Position numbers and translations under genes: made by a program
In this document: positions 10,740 to 21,339 of the stretch, piece after piece
Layout: the number at the start of each line of letters is the position of its first letter
Numbering within the stretch: the stretch's first letter is position 1
Source: Lucinisca nassula
Lineage: Eukaryota > Mollusca > Bivalvia > Lucinida > Lucinidae
Assembly: GCA_963580285.1 (NCBI GenBank)
Contig: OY757026.1
Coordinates: 45,253,431-45,317,430, forward strand
DNA: 64,000 nt
Reading direction: 5' to 3'
The notes under the pieces: generated by a model
What the model saw: the letters and a program-made list of their open reading frames with translations, nothing else
Told to the model about the DNA's origin: nothing
The model's database searches: none

Positions 10740-13045
10740 ATCAATAATGTAACAAGTGGGCCCCGGGGAGGGAAATTATTGGCCCGAGGGCTATAATTTG
10801 CATAATCTTGAGGGAGGTCTAAATGGTGAAGCCATTTTTGGCCCGAGGGCTATAATTTGATCAATCTTGGTAGACGCAGCTTCATGCCTTGGTCTTCTGG
10901 TTTCAGACAAGAAGATTTTTAAAGGTTTTCCAAATATAAGCCATTTTTGGCCTCAAGACTATAGTTTGAACAACCTTGGTTGAGGTCCACTAGACAAAGC
11001 TTCATACCAAATATCAAGGAACTGAGCCTTGTGGTTTTAGACAAGAAGATTTTCAAAGGTTTTCCCTTTATAAGTCAATGTAACCAAAGGGGCCCAGGGC
11101 GGGGACATTTTTGGCCCCAGGACTACAACTTGAACAATCTTGATAGAGGTCCACAAGATAAAGCTTCATACCAAATATCAAACACATGAGCCTTCTGATC
11201 TCAGACAAGAATATTTTTAAAGGTTTTCCCTATGTAAGCCTATGTAAAACAAAGGGCCCGGGGCGGGGGTATTTTTTTTTTGGCCCCAGGGCTTTAATTT
11301 GAACACTCTTGATAAAGATCAACAAGACGAAGCTTCATACCAAATATCAAACACCTGAGCCTTCTGGTTTCAGACAAGAAGATTTTTTAAGCTATTCCCT
11401 GTGTAAGTCTATGTAAAACCAAAGGGGCCTGGGGGGGCGGGGGCATTTTTGGCCCAAGGGCTATAATTTGAACAATCTTGGTAGAGGTCTACTAGCTTCA
11501 CACCAAATATAAAACACCTGGGACATCTGATTTCGGACAAGAAGATTTTTAAAGGTTTTCCCTATATAAGTTTATATAAAACTGGTGGGCCCCGGCTCGG
11601 GGGCTTTTTTGGCCCCAGTGCTATAATTTGAACAATCTTGGTAGAGGTCCACTAGATGAAGCTACACACCAAATATCAAAGAACTGGGCCTTGCGGTTTC
11701 AGAGGAGAAGATTTTTAAAGTTTTCATTAAATAATATATATTTTGGCTCCCGTGACCTTGATGTGCAATGGACCGAAACCATTTGAACAACTTTGAAAGG
11801 GGACCACCTAAGGATCATTCCTGTGAAGTTTGGTCAAAATCCTATCAGTGGTTTAGGAGGAGATGTCATTCGAAGAAATTGTTTATGCCCACACGGGCGC
11901 CATCGGACGAAAATTGGTTCCAAAAGCTCCCCTCGCAATAACATGACAGGTGAGCTAAAAATGTCCACATTTTTCATGTTTTTTCTTGATAACTTACAAA
12001 CTGTTAAACTTATCAACTTCAAACTTTAAATATTTGGTCACATAATCATTACACAAGTTCATGGCAGGCTACGTAACTGTAGCTTCAATACTCTTAGAGT
12101 TATGGCCCTTTGAAAAACATCAGCTTTTTTCGTCTTTTTTATCTTTTTTTTCAAAACCGCTATAGATTTTCAAATGAAACTTCCTGCAGTTATTGCCAGT
12201 TGCCCTATAGTAATGCCCTGCCTGTCCATCCGTCTGTCCATCTGACCATCTGACCATCAACACTTTTCATGTTTTTTTTTTCAAGAAGATTTTTAAAAGG
12301 TTTTCCCCATTATAAGTCTATGTTAAGCCAGTGGGCCCGGCACAGGGGCATTTTTGGCCACAAGGTTATAATTTGAACAATCTTTGAAGTGGACCACTAG
12401 ATGAAGCTTCATACCAATTATCAAAGACCTGGACCTTCTGGTTTCATATATTAAGAAGATTTTTAAAGGTTTTCCCTATATAAGCCTATGTAAAACCAGT
12501 GGGCCCCCACGCGGGGGCATTTTGGCCCGATGGCTATAATTTGAACAATCTTGGTAGAGGTCCACTACATGAAGCTTCATACCAAATATCAAAGACCTGG
12601 GCCTCCTGGTTTCAGACAATAAGATTTTTAAAGGTTTTCCCTATTACAAACCTATGTAAAACCAGTGGGTCCTGGAGCGGTGGCATTTTTGGTCCCATGG
12701 CTATAATTTGAATAATCTTGGTAGAGGTCCACTGGATGAAGCTTCATACCAAATATCAAAGACCTGGGCCTTCTGGTTTCAGACAAGAAGATTTTTAAAG
12801 GCTTATTCTTATTTTCTCCTTTTCGTTGCCATGGCAACCAGAGTTCTGCTTGGAATGGAATTCGTTGAACAGCTGTGGGAGAGGACCACCCAAAGATCAT
12901 TTCTGCCAAGTTTGGTCATAATCTGTTCAGTGGTTTATGAGATGTCTTTTAAAGCAATAGTGGACGGACGGACGGACGACGACGACGACGACGACGGGCG
13001 GTGAGTGATCACAATAGCTCCCCTGGAGCCTTCGGCTCAGGTAAG
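10740..13045 (-). mobile_element. Pearl-like element with about 165-bp monomer array
   Basis: About 12 diverged copies of a roughly 165-bp monomer run from 10740 to 12800. Landmarks are 'ggggcattttt(t)ggcccc', 'tataatttgaacaatcttgg', 'gaggtccactag', 'gaagcttcataccaaatatc' and 'agacaagaagatttttaaag'. They are followed by a GGAC/GAC microsatellite (12962-12999) and a terminal hairpin at 13022-13041 (CCTG-AGCC stem, TTC loop). A microsatellite plus tandem core plus hairpin end matches bivalve pearl-type elements, probably related to non-autonomous Helitrons; the assignment is an inference. A one-monomer relative lies at 45537-45890 in the opposite orientation and a lone monomer at 24640-24790. 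Open frames inside come from the monomers. Confidence 0.65.
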
Positions 13046-13127
13046 TTAAAAATGGCTACCATGCCCAAATATGGTAAAGAAACTTGAAAACTCTTTTCCA
13101 TAAATCATCACGACAACACTTTTATTC

Positions 13128-13385
13128 AATTATATGGTAACATTTTACCACCAAAAATGATTTTTTTTCTGGTAGAACTCCTGATATTTTTCTTATTTCT
13201 GCTCAAAACATAGAATGTAGGCACTCGTTAGAACCGCCTCGACGAGGCGGTTCTAACGAGTATCCACAATCTCTGCTTCGATCAGAAATAAGAAAAATAA
13301 TGTATACCCCTGTGAATCCCAGTTTAGCTTTATAGATGTGGGGTTTTAGAGGTCAAAATTATATAGGCGTGTTTTCTCGTTATGC
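13128..13385. mobile_element. MITE-M1 copy with perfect hairpin core
   Basis: Contains the M1 order 'tttcttatttctgctc', a central hairpin at 13224-13260 with a perfect 17-bp stem (CTCGTTAGAACCGCCTC), 'agaaataagaaaaata', 'gtggggtt' and the right end 'aggcgtgttttctcgttatg'. The left TIR is not clear, so the copy is probably truncated on the left. Confidence 0.6.
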
Positions 13386-13679
13386 TAGGCAAATTGTCTT
13401 GAAACTTAGTGGCATCGGATGACTTAATTCTACCAAGTTTGATCAAATGATGACTTTTTGTCCTTTTTATAAGTACCGATGCTCATGATCACTCATTAAG
13501 GAAAAAAAAGTTCAAGTAATACACAGGATTCAGGGAAGTGATTTGTAACTTTAATATGGTTCTCTACTTTAGAGTTCTCATGTTCTGCCTAACAATTGTT
13601 TTCTGTTGACCACGGCATTGGATTTCATAACGTCGTTGATAGACACCTTCTTGCACACCAGATAAGGAAATCCATAGTT

Positions 13680-14052
13680 TTAGCCTGGGATAGAAATTCC
13701 GTTCTAACCCTTGTGTTCTAACCCAAAATCGAATATTCTCGCGTGTTTGATAAATGCACTGGTTGAATACGACCTCATATGTGCCGTCGTTAACACATTA
13801 CGTGACGTCACTAAACATTTCTGTAGAGTTATCACAATATGGCGGACGTCGATAAGTGACTGCAGTATTAAAAATCCACGCGCAGAAATGGAAGGTTTGC
13901 AAGAAAAAGAATCCTACATGGGTGTGAGGGGTGGAAAGAAAAATCCGTCCCTCGGGATCACTGTCCGGCATCACTCGGCAAGCTTCGTGATGCCGGACAG
14001 TGACCCTCGGGACGGATGTTTCCATCCACCCCTCACACTCATATAAGATTCT
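13680..14052. mobile_element. Palindromic foldback element, copy 1
   Basis: The core 13911-14052 is a long imperfect hairpin: 'gtgtgaggggtgga...atccgtccctcgggatcactgtccggcatcac' is followed by its inverted complement around the centre near 13983. The left flank 13680-13910 ('gggatagaaatt', 'cgcgtgtttgataaatgcac', 'acaatatggcggacgt') is the same sequence that forms the arms of the large palindrome at 37513-38174. It is a non-coding foldback family with at least three copies here. Overlapping frames on both strands are side effects of the palindrome. Confidence 0.65.
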
Positions 14053-14089
14053 TATATTATATAACCTCTCTATACCTTGCATTTTTACA

Positions 14090-14142
14090 GACTATCAGGT
14101 TGATACGGTGTCAAGAAGAAAGCGAGCACTACCGTCTATTTT
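14090..14142 (+). CDS. Possible short internal exon
   Basis: A T-rich tract ending in TTTTTACAG precedes it and GTGAGT follows, as expected for 3' and 5' splice sites. Only one frame is open; it encodes about 17 residues including RRKRALPSIL, which contains a furin-type dibasic motif. No family is recognised. Its end phase does not join to the exon at 14912. The acceptor lies directly beside a foldback element, as does the candidate exon at 38189. A chance splice-site pair is quite possible. Confidence 0.2.
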
Positions 14143-14236
14143 AGGTGAGTAACAGAGTAGCTTAGATTTAATACGCATGATCAAAGTGTGAGTATATAAA
14201 ACACATGAACGAACGCGCCTACGCACGCACGCCAAT

Positions 14237-14263
14237 ACATACATACATACATACATACATACA

Positions 14264-14292
<29 letters not shown>
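14237..14292. repeat. (CATA)n microsatellite
   Basis: Fourteen uninterrupted ATAC/CATA units. A shorter run of the same unit occurs at 15168-15191, and a CCAT run at 15352-15371. Confidence 0.95.
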
Positions 14293-14294
<2 letters not shown>

Positions 14295-14300
14295 TTTAGA

Positions 14301-14373
14301 GAAGCCTCCGTGGTGTAGTGGGTACACTCGCCTTGTAAAACAGGGGTCGTAGGATCGATCCCGGGCTTCTCCA
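14301..14373 (+). tRNA. tRNA-like head of a SINE, not a functional tRNA
   Basis: The acceptor arms GAAGCCT and GGGCTTC pair, A box TGGTGTAGTGG and B box GGATCGATCCC are present, and the sequence ends in TCCA, so a CCA is encoded. The anticodon stem is poor and the loop ambiguous, which argues against a working tRNA gene. It is joined directly to the sequence that forms the 3' end of the Penelope-like elements in this window, so it is best read as the pol III promoter head of a composite SINE. Confidence 0.6.
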
Positions 14374-14790
14374 GACTGCGACGGAAGTAAGGGCGAGGAT
14401 TTTGGCTACGTAAAATCGATTTAAGCCCCCCCAGTGGAAATCTTCCACTGACCGTTCCAAGGCGGCTCTTCTGTGGCGATTTATTTATGTTGTTGTTTGT
14501 TACTTACTGTGTGTATCACTTGTGTCTTTTGGTTTTGGATGGCCATATGGCCATTTTGTGGGAAAGTAACTGTCCTTATGGCCTTCCTTTGTTTAGGTTT
14601 CCATTATGGTCTGGTCGCTTAGTGTTTGTGTTTCTTTCCCTTTGGTGTCTTTTATGGGTGGAGTAGGTTAATTGTATCAATTCCTGATCTTTGTTTTACT
14701 TCTACTTTTCAGATGAGTCAATAAACCGAGGTCCCGTCTCCGTATGACCTTAGTTGTTGGTGGGACGTAAAACTCAAACACTCACTAACT
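14374..14790 (+). repeat. SINE body derived from the Penelope-like 3' region
   Basis: From 'gcgacggaagtaagggcgag' to 'gatctttgttttacttctact' this matches the 3' parts of the copies at 18121 (inverted), 19478, 22446 and 49527 (inverted). It then runs into a different tail, 'gaggtcccgtctccgtatga...gacgtaaaactca', seen alone at 36757-36820. A tRNA head combined with the tail of an autonomous retroelement is the usual SINE design. Confidence 0.6.
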
Positions 14791-14911
14791 GATACATATT
14801 TTACCCTTTTGTGACTGCAGAGTATTTGCCTATATGCCAATTAAGTATATCAAGTAAATCATATCTATCCACCATTCTAAAACATAAATACATGTGTATA
14901 CATACATATAG

Positions 14912-15117
14912 TGCGAACAAATTGACCTGAGACTGGTGAACTCGATTAACATAATTTCACACCCGACTGAATGCATATATTTATCTTCGCCGTCTCCCGA
15001 AAATGGCGATATTGTTATAAAATACACAGAGGTCGGTAAATGGGTCCCTATTCACATGATGCCGAAAATCCAGGAGAAGTTTACGAAAGCCGACGTACTT
15101 GGCGATAAGATTGACTG
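14912..15117 (+). CDS. Candidate terminal coding exon of an unknown host gene
   Basis: An AG acceptor at 14910-14911 precedes a frame of 67 codons plus stop beginning CEQIDLRLVN and ending KADVLGDKID before TGA at 15115-15117. The composition is normal for a soluble protein and the frame is not part of any repeat found in the window. The polypyrimidine tract is weak. No family is recognised and no upstream exon with compatible phase was found. It could also be a chance open frame. Confidence 0.35.
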
Positions 15118-15962
15118 ATTTATTCCTTGCATAAAGGTCAGTCTCATGTCAAATTGTTCGACTTTTACATACATACATACATACATACATAACTGCAAAG
15201 TGTTTGCCTATATGACCTTTAAGTTTACCAAGTCAATCATATGTGTCCATCAGACCAAAACATAAATAGTATATATTATGGATCAACAGCCCACTGTGTC
15301 GTCAATATTTTAAAATTATGTCAAACGACTTCCTTACCCAATACACAAACCATCCATCCATCCATCCATCTGTACCGTCATATAATCTATATATATCTAT
15401 AATTTAGCGATAAATGTATGGAGAGCAGCCGATAAGAATGGCACATTTTGCATACCTTTCTTCTCTGTGACGCCAAACAGGACATCTGTAAAGCGGATTC
15501 AACTAAAACCATGGCCCGCGTATTAGGCTACAGGTACAATCGTCATCGACACATGTAAATGGGTTCGGAATCATTCTGAAGCAAAGAAAACACCAAATAA
15601 ACGAATATCGAAGACTCGGTTTTATTGGTTCTGTTCAAGCAGAACTCTATTTTCAAAAAGATTCTAAACGAAATCAATGCTCCAAAAGGACCGGAAAAAT
15701 AATCTGCACCATGATGATGTACGGGGAGACTTTACGGCCGCCACATGACACAATACCAGCTGCAGTGAAGACAACCATATTTTCTATATCAGTACCATAG
15801 AAAGAAGAATTTCTTTTATCCGGACATTTTTCTTTGTCGATGAGTCTATGTGCATTTCTCATGATAATAGTGGAAACTGGGTCAAAATCGAGCTTGTACG
15901 TTATTTTACGCCAGTCCTCGTTTACTGCAAGTTTGATGAAGATTCTATCAGAAAAGTAAACA

Positions 15963-16065
15963 TCATTTTTCTTATTTCTGTTCCAAGACATAGGTTGTGG
16001 ATGGTCGTTAGAACCGCCTCAATAACCTATGTTTTGAGCATTTATAAGAAAAATATCACGGATTT
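15963..16065. mobile_element. Partial MITE-M1 core
   Basis: Carries 'tttttcttatttctg', 'tcgttagaaccgcctcaa' and 'ttataagaaaaatatcac' in M1 order, without recognisable terminal repeats. Confidence 0.5.
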
Positions 16066-16179
16066 TCATCAGATTAGTAGTCATTTTGGAGCTGTGAACA
16101 AATGCGCTATGTCGCACAGGTGTGTATCGTAATGTATGCGAGACAAAAGGGGGAACTCGTATTTAAGTACTTCGATCTG

Positions 16180-16530
16180 CCATAAAATTTAAACTTGTCA
16201 AAGATTTTATGACTGTCCGCATTAACTACAAATTTGGTGAGGATCCGATTAAAAATATAAAGTCGCCCGGACAACATTTTGCCAAACATATGTCTGTGGA
16301 AAATTTGGTTGCCATGGAAACCAAAGCAGCCAAATATCCGAAAGGAACGGTTTTAGTTATTCAGAATCTCATTGTCACCAAAGGCTTCACACCAAGTATC
16401 AGCTCAATCCAACCTATGGTTCTGTAGGAGCTGTCAAAAATGTGAAAAGATAGAAAATATAAAGACGGACGGACGACGGACATTAGGCCACGGCATAAGT
16501 TGACCTGGAGCCAGGAGGGCTAAAGCGGCA
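16180..16530 (-). mobile_element. Small pearl-like element, single monomer
   Basis: A monomer-like stretch is followed by a GGAC microsatellite (16465-16482) and a hairpin-bearing end, 'cctggagccagg', with 'cacggcataagtt' between. This is the mirror image of the left end at 29551-29600 ('ctggagcagctccaggtaagcttatgccgtg'). The frame at 16209-16427 shows no domain. Confidence 0.5.
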
Positions 16531-17049
16531 TCTTATAGCTCTGTGTAAACAACTAACTAACCAAAACCGAATTGCATAATATTGTTCCCGTTTATATGAC
16601 ATGATGAATGCTATCATAAAACGTCGCTGTTAATTGGCCAAAACGTCATTTCCTAAAACTGATATGACCACAAATGTATTAAGATATTATTACTGGCGCG
16701 TTTTGTCATGATGCCGCATTCTTTCAATTAAACATTTATTATGGATAAAAGATGAGGGGATAACTTATTGAAAATTGTCATCTGGGGTGAAAAATCGGTG
16801 GTTTTACGGTCGGAAATTTCGTTTTACGGCGACGCGTTGGCGGAGCGCAAAAACCTACGAGGGATGTTCGAAAAGAATTGCGTATTGTCCTCTAGTTCGA
16901 TATCCACGTGGGGCACGTTCAAAACCAATACATACTTGTATAGGGCTATTCAATATCTACCCCATGGTGTATAAATGTACATCTTAGACTAAGTGTAAGA
17001 CATAAAATTTGCCGTTTGAATACACACAATAGTTGGTAGAAGTGTCGAC

Positions 17050-18100
17050 TGAAAAATGAAATACGGGCTTACATCAAAGCTTGCTCAGAACTTGGTTGTT
17101 CTTTAAAGAAGCTGATGACTGAAATTTCACCTGCTTTTGGACCTTCTTGTGTTTCTTATGACACACTTCGGCGATGGAAAAAGAAATTTGAGTTTGGTTT
17201 AGAGTCAATAAAAATGCATCGAAATCAAGAAGGCCAAAATCTGCATCTCCTAAAGAAATCGTTTCCAAAATAAAGGAAATCATTGAAGGAGATGCCAGAT
17301 TTACAGTTCGTGTTTTGCACGAAAGGCAGGCATATCACTATCAACGGTTCACCTCATTTTGAAGAAACGTTTGAAAGTCAGAAAGATTTCTGCTAAGGCA
17401 GGTGCCACATCTGCTGACTGACGAGCAAAAAAGGCAGGGGTTAAAGTGGCCAAAAGTCTGCTTAAAATGTTTCAAAAATATGACGAAAAGCAGTTTTCAA
17501 TATCGTCACAGGTGATGAAACCTAGGTCCATTATTTTGAGTCCATCAGAAAGATTCGCAATAAGTTCTGGGCCACTAAACACAGCTAACGCCCAATAATT
17601 TGCCAAACGTTCTTTGAGTACAAAGAAGGTTTTGTATGCAATTGTCTTCTCTGGTGAAGGAGTCGCAATAAAAGTGCCGGTGAAAAAGGACAAAAGCATC
17701 ACCGGAAAGTACCACAAAGACGTAGTACTGAAGAAATTGAAAAAGTATTATCGGAAACGACGCCCTGCCACTGGTTTTAATCTTGTCCGCCTTCTACATG
17801 GCAATGCAGCCGCTCATACCTCCACAATAGTACAGCATTTTTGAACAGAAAAAGTAACTGTTTACCCTTACCCCCCGTTTTCCACAGACCTTGTCCCATG
17901 TGATTTCTTTTTGTTTCCGAAATTGAAATCATTCCTTGCTGAGCGGAAATACCAGTCCCGACAGGCACTTGGATCTGCCATTCATTAGTACCTTATTACT
18001 GTGCCCAAATCAGCGTACCGTGACGCCTTCAAGAAGTGGGTACATCCGCTGAAACTTTGCATTTCTAGCCACGGGGAGTACTACGAGGGCATGAAATGAG
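17050..18100 (+). pseudogene. Mariner transposase pseudogene
   Basis: Mariner transposases bind the TIRs through N-terminal HTH domains and cut and paste DNA with a DD34D catalytic triad. Recognisable pieces in several frames are an HTH-like segment (IKACSELGCSLKKL, about 17070), RRWKKKFEFG, the first catalytic block GDET followed by a stop where the family has Trp (about 17513-17530), LLHGNAAAHTS (about 17794-17826) in which the second catalytic Asp is Gly, and DLVPCDFFLFPKLK (about 17890-17930) carrying the third Asp. Several frameshifts and stops occur. It cannot be functional as it stands. Confidence 0.85.
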
Positions 18101-18120
18101 CACTTTTGGGCTAACTTGAA

Positions 18121-18637
18121 AAGTAGAAGTAAAACAAAGATCAGGAATCGATACAATTAACTTACTCCACCCACCAAAGACACCAAAGGGAAAGAAATAC
18201 AAACATTAAGCGACCAGACCATAATGGAAACCTAAACAAAGGAAGGCCATAAGGACAGTTACTTTCCCACCAAATGGCCATATGGCTTTCCAAAATTTAA
18301 AGACACAAGTGATACACACAGTAAGTAACAAACAACAACATAAATAAATCGCCACAGAATAACCGCCTTGGAACGGTCAGTGGAAAGAATCCCACTGGGG
18401 GGGCTTAAATCGATTTTACGTGGCCACAATCCTCGCCCTTACTTCTGCCGCGATTTAGACAAATAATTTGTTCAGTCCGCATGAAGGCCTCCTAACATAT
18501 CAGTGCAACATCTCCGTGAACACAAATAATCAAAGAACCACAGAGGTGAGACAACGGTGAGGACTCGACAGCAAGAACTACTGAAAGGCTGTAGCAAAAA
18601 AAAAAAAAAAAAAAAAAAACAACAGTTAGACTCCGAT
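18121..18637 (-). mobile_element. 5'-truncated Penelope-like copy inserted in mariner
   Basis: Flanked by a 13-bp target duplication, GGGCTAACTTGAA (18108-18120) and GGGCTAATTTGAA (18638-18650), with one difference. The insert contains only the 3' non-coding part of the retroelement whose reverse transcriptase remains at 21340-22376 and 50094-51000. A run of A (18597-18619) replaces the short T/A segment seen in other copies. The insertion post-dates mariner. Confidence 0.8.
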
Positions 18638-19036
18638 GGGCTAATTTGAAGTTTCCAAATTGAAATAAGCAATTCTTTTCGAACATCCCTCGAAAGTTTC
18701 ACCTTCCTAAATGACGATTTCCAACACTGCTATCCCCATTCCAATGCACTTATTCGGCTGTGAAAGGAAAAACATTAAACAAAAATGTTTTTTTTTTTTT
18801 GTTGTTGTTGTTGTTTTTTGCTCAAAGCGACAAGAGCTGTGAGTGCGTAAAATCAAATACGAACCAATAGATAGCGGCTGTATATTATGACGTCGGGTTT
18901 CCGTAGAATATACTGTCGCAAATTATTGACGTAATCCAATCAGACGTAAAGTTGCATACCCAAGTGCATTAGAATAATTTTATGTATCCTGGGGAGTACT
19001 ATTATTTCTTTGACCACTTTAATATACATTTTACAG

Positions 19037-19164
19037 AAGCTCTTTTCGACGGTGCAAAACTTTTAATGAAGATCGGAGACTATGAACTGTTCAGTAAATC
19101 TGGAGGTTATTTTCAAGCCAAAGCTGAATTTGAGTCGCTGGGACTAAAAAGTGTTAGAACACAG
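19037..19164 (+). CDS. Best host-exon candidate, internal, unknown protein
   Basis: A T-rich stretch ending ATTTTACAG gives a good acceptor, and the exon ends CAG|GTTAGT, a good donor. The 128-bp frame is open and encodes about 42 residues with the look of a globular domain: EALFDGAKLLMKIGDYELFS, then a KSGGYFQAKAEFESLGLKSV segment. It is not part of any repeat detected here. Phase is 1 at the 5' end and 0 at the 3' end. The family is not recognised. Surrounding sequence would be introns filled with repeats. Confidence 0.5.
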
Positions 19165-19477
19165 GTTAGTATTAAGATAAAGAAACCCAATTTGACGTCG
19201 CATATCAAAATAAATAATCTCTGTAGAGTTTTTATTGCGACAAATAAGCATTCTTTAACAATTACTTACCTGTCTAAAAGTTCCTAGGAAAAACTGAAAT
19301 GTTTCACAACTGCTTACATTTAATACATTGAATTAGACCAGTGTATTTCCATTTAACATATAGCATTTCATTTGCCCATGAGTATACAAAGTCCGGGCTT
19401 TCTTGTTCCTTAACACGATTAATTTCAATAAAACGAATTTGGTCTGGCCCCTCGGAGTCTAACTGTTGGTTTTCTTC

Positions 19478-19965
19478 TGCTCCAGCAATTCTGTTGTTGT
19501 AAGCTGTCGAGTCCTTAACCTGGTTTCATCTTTGTAGTTTTTTTATTTGTGTGTTCTCGGAGATGTTACAATGATGAGTTCGGAAGCTGTCATGCGGACT
19601 AAACAAAATTAGTGTATACCGCGACAGAGGTAAGGGCGAGGATTATGGCCATGGAAAATCGATTTAAGCCCCCCAGTGGAATTCTTTCCACTGACCGTTC
19701 CAAGGCGGTTCTTCTGGTGCGGTTTATTTATGTTGTTGTTTGTTACTTACTGTGTGTATCACTTGTGTCTTTTTATTTTGGATGGCCATTTGCCATGCTG
19801 TGGGAAAGCAACTGTCCTTATGGCCTTCCTTTGTTTAGGTTTCCATTATGGTCTGGTCGCTTCATGTTTGTGTTTCGTTCCCTTTGGTGTCTTTGATGGT
19901 TGGAGTAAGTTAATTGTATCGATTCCTGATCTTTGTTTTACTTCTACTTATAATTTCGGTTAAAT
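19478..19965 (+). repeat. 5'-truncated Penelope-like 3' region
   Basis: Matches 22446-22935 along its length ('ggagtctaactgttg', 'tgctgtcgagtcct', 'gcgac.gaggtaagggcgag', 'ccactgaccgttccaaggcg', 'cttactgtgtgtatcacttg', 'tttccctttggtgtc'). The reverse transcriptase portion is absent. Confidence 0.7.
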
Positions 19966-20084
19966 GCAATAAACAGAACAAGAAATATGCTAGTCTTCGG
20001 GCTCCGTAGCATAGCTTAGTTCCTGGTATTCTTTGCATTTCGTTTGATAGTTCTGACGTTTAACCTCCGGCGTCCCCAACCCAA

Positions 20085-20325
20085 GTAAGAACATTTCACT
20101 GACGGTTCTAAGGCGGTTCTTCTGTTCTGGTTTATTATTCTTATGGGACGTCTTTGCATGTATTGATACTATTTTTTTTTGTTTTAGGTAGCCGTTCAGT
20201 CATTTTGTGGGAAAGTTACTTCCATTAATGACGTTATGGTGAAGTTATTTTATATTTGTGTTTCTATCCCCTTTGGTGTCTTGGGTATGAGGTGTGAGGT
20301 AATTGTATCGATTCCTGATCAGTGC
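20085..20325 (+). repeat. Older diverged Penelope-like 3' fragment
   Basis: Weaker match to the same family ('cactgacggttctaaggcggttcttctg', 'cattttgtgggaaagtt', 'ttggtgtctt', 'ttgtatcgattcctgatc'). A still more diverged piece lies at 20785-21020. Confidence 0.5.
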
Positions 20326-20481
20326 ATTCAATTATCTTTAACAGAAAATCGTGAAAGACCACTGCTCCACGACACGCTATTGTTCGACTTTTAAGAGTCT
20401 TGTTAATCCGTTGGTCGTTGTTTCTGTCATAATAATGTAACTTTGGAATGCTATAAAATTACGATAACACGCCTGTGCTAA

Positions 20482-20518
20482 AATGGCGTCTCTTCCACTT
20501 CTAGAACTAGCTATTTCA
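20482..20518 (+). CDS. Possible first exon (MASLPLLELAIS)
   Basis: An ATG followed by 12 open codons ends at CAG|GTGAAA, a plausible donor. It is too short to judge; neither a signal peptide nor a promoter is convincing. Listed only as a candidate. Confidence 0.12.
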
Positions 20519-21339
20519 GGTGAAACTATTGAATATTTTACTTATTTCTAGGTCAAATATAAATTGTTGGTGAATTGCCCTCATCTTTGCTTCATCTCAG
20601 TGTTTGAATTTGTTTTATGTCTCTGCGAAGATGCATTGATTGAGTTAGGAAACCATTATGCAAACTGAATATTTAAATGTTCATTGTTGGGAAGAACACC
20701 CTAACCTTGGGGAATATTCGACCGCTAAAAGATCTTTCTTTAACCCCCACCCCCACCCCACCCACACACACCAGTTGCATATGCTGCTGACCGTTCTAAT
20801 GCGGTAGTTTTGGTGATGGGTCTTTTGCTGTTATTTTTGTTGTATGCCTGCGAATTTGTTGTGTTTTCTAATGGTCTGATCACCCCGTGTGTGGAAGAGA
20901 GGGCTGATTGTTCCATTTCACAAACACTCGTAATCTTTCTTGTTTTGTGTATGTTTCCTCTTCCTTTTGGGGTCGAGAGTGGGCTGCGTCTTGTGATTGT
21001 GACGCTCCCTTGGTCTTTCTTTTAAATTTGTGGTCCTTGTTAGAAATAATAAATACTTTTAAAACCCCACTTCTCTGTATGAAGTCGGATCTAGAGGGTG
21101 TTCATTATACGGAAATGTTCACCTGATGAATTCAACGGATGGGCTGAAATAAAAATTCTTCTTCAGCTAATGTGGAGGGCTCTTTAGAAAATTTTCGCTC
21201 GCTGTTGAAACAAATTTATATTCTTTAAGTGAAGTCAGTAAACTGGGGGACATTTCTCATTGGCTCCATTCTTATGAGCGATCTGTCTACTTATTATTTT
21301 TCCATCCTTTACACTACACTATAATCTTATGAAAGAAAA

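Larger units (their letters stand above)
16858..18692 (+). mobile_element. Mariner-family DNA transposon, inactive
   Basis: Identical 24-bp terminal inverted repeats beginning CGAGGGATGTTCGAAAAG lie at 16858-16881 and 18669-18692. Removing the retroelement inserted at 18121-18637 and its duplicated target leaves about 1.3 kb, the usual mariner size. A TA precedes the left end; the right flank is altered. The transposase inside is broken. Confidence 0.85.

Noticed and set aside
14095..14292. 65-codon minus-strand frame beginning MYVCMYVC
   Set aside because: Produced by the CATA microsatellite.
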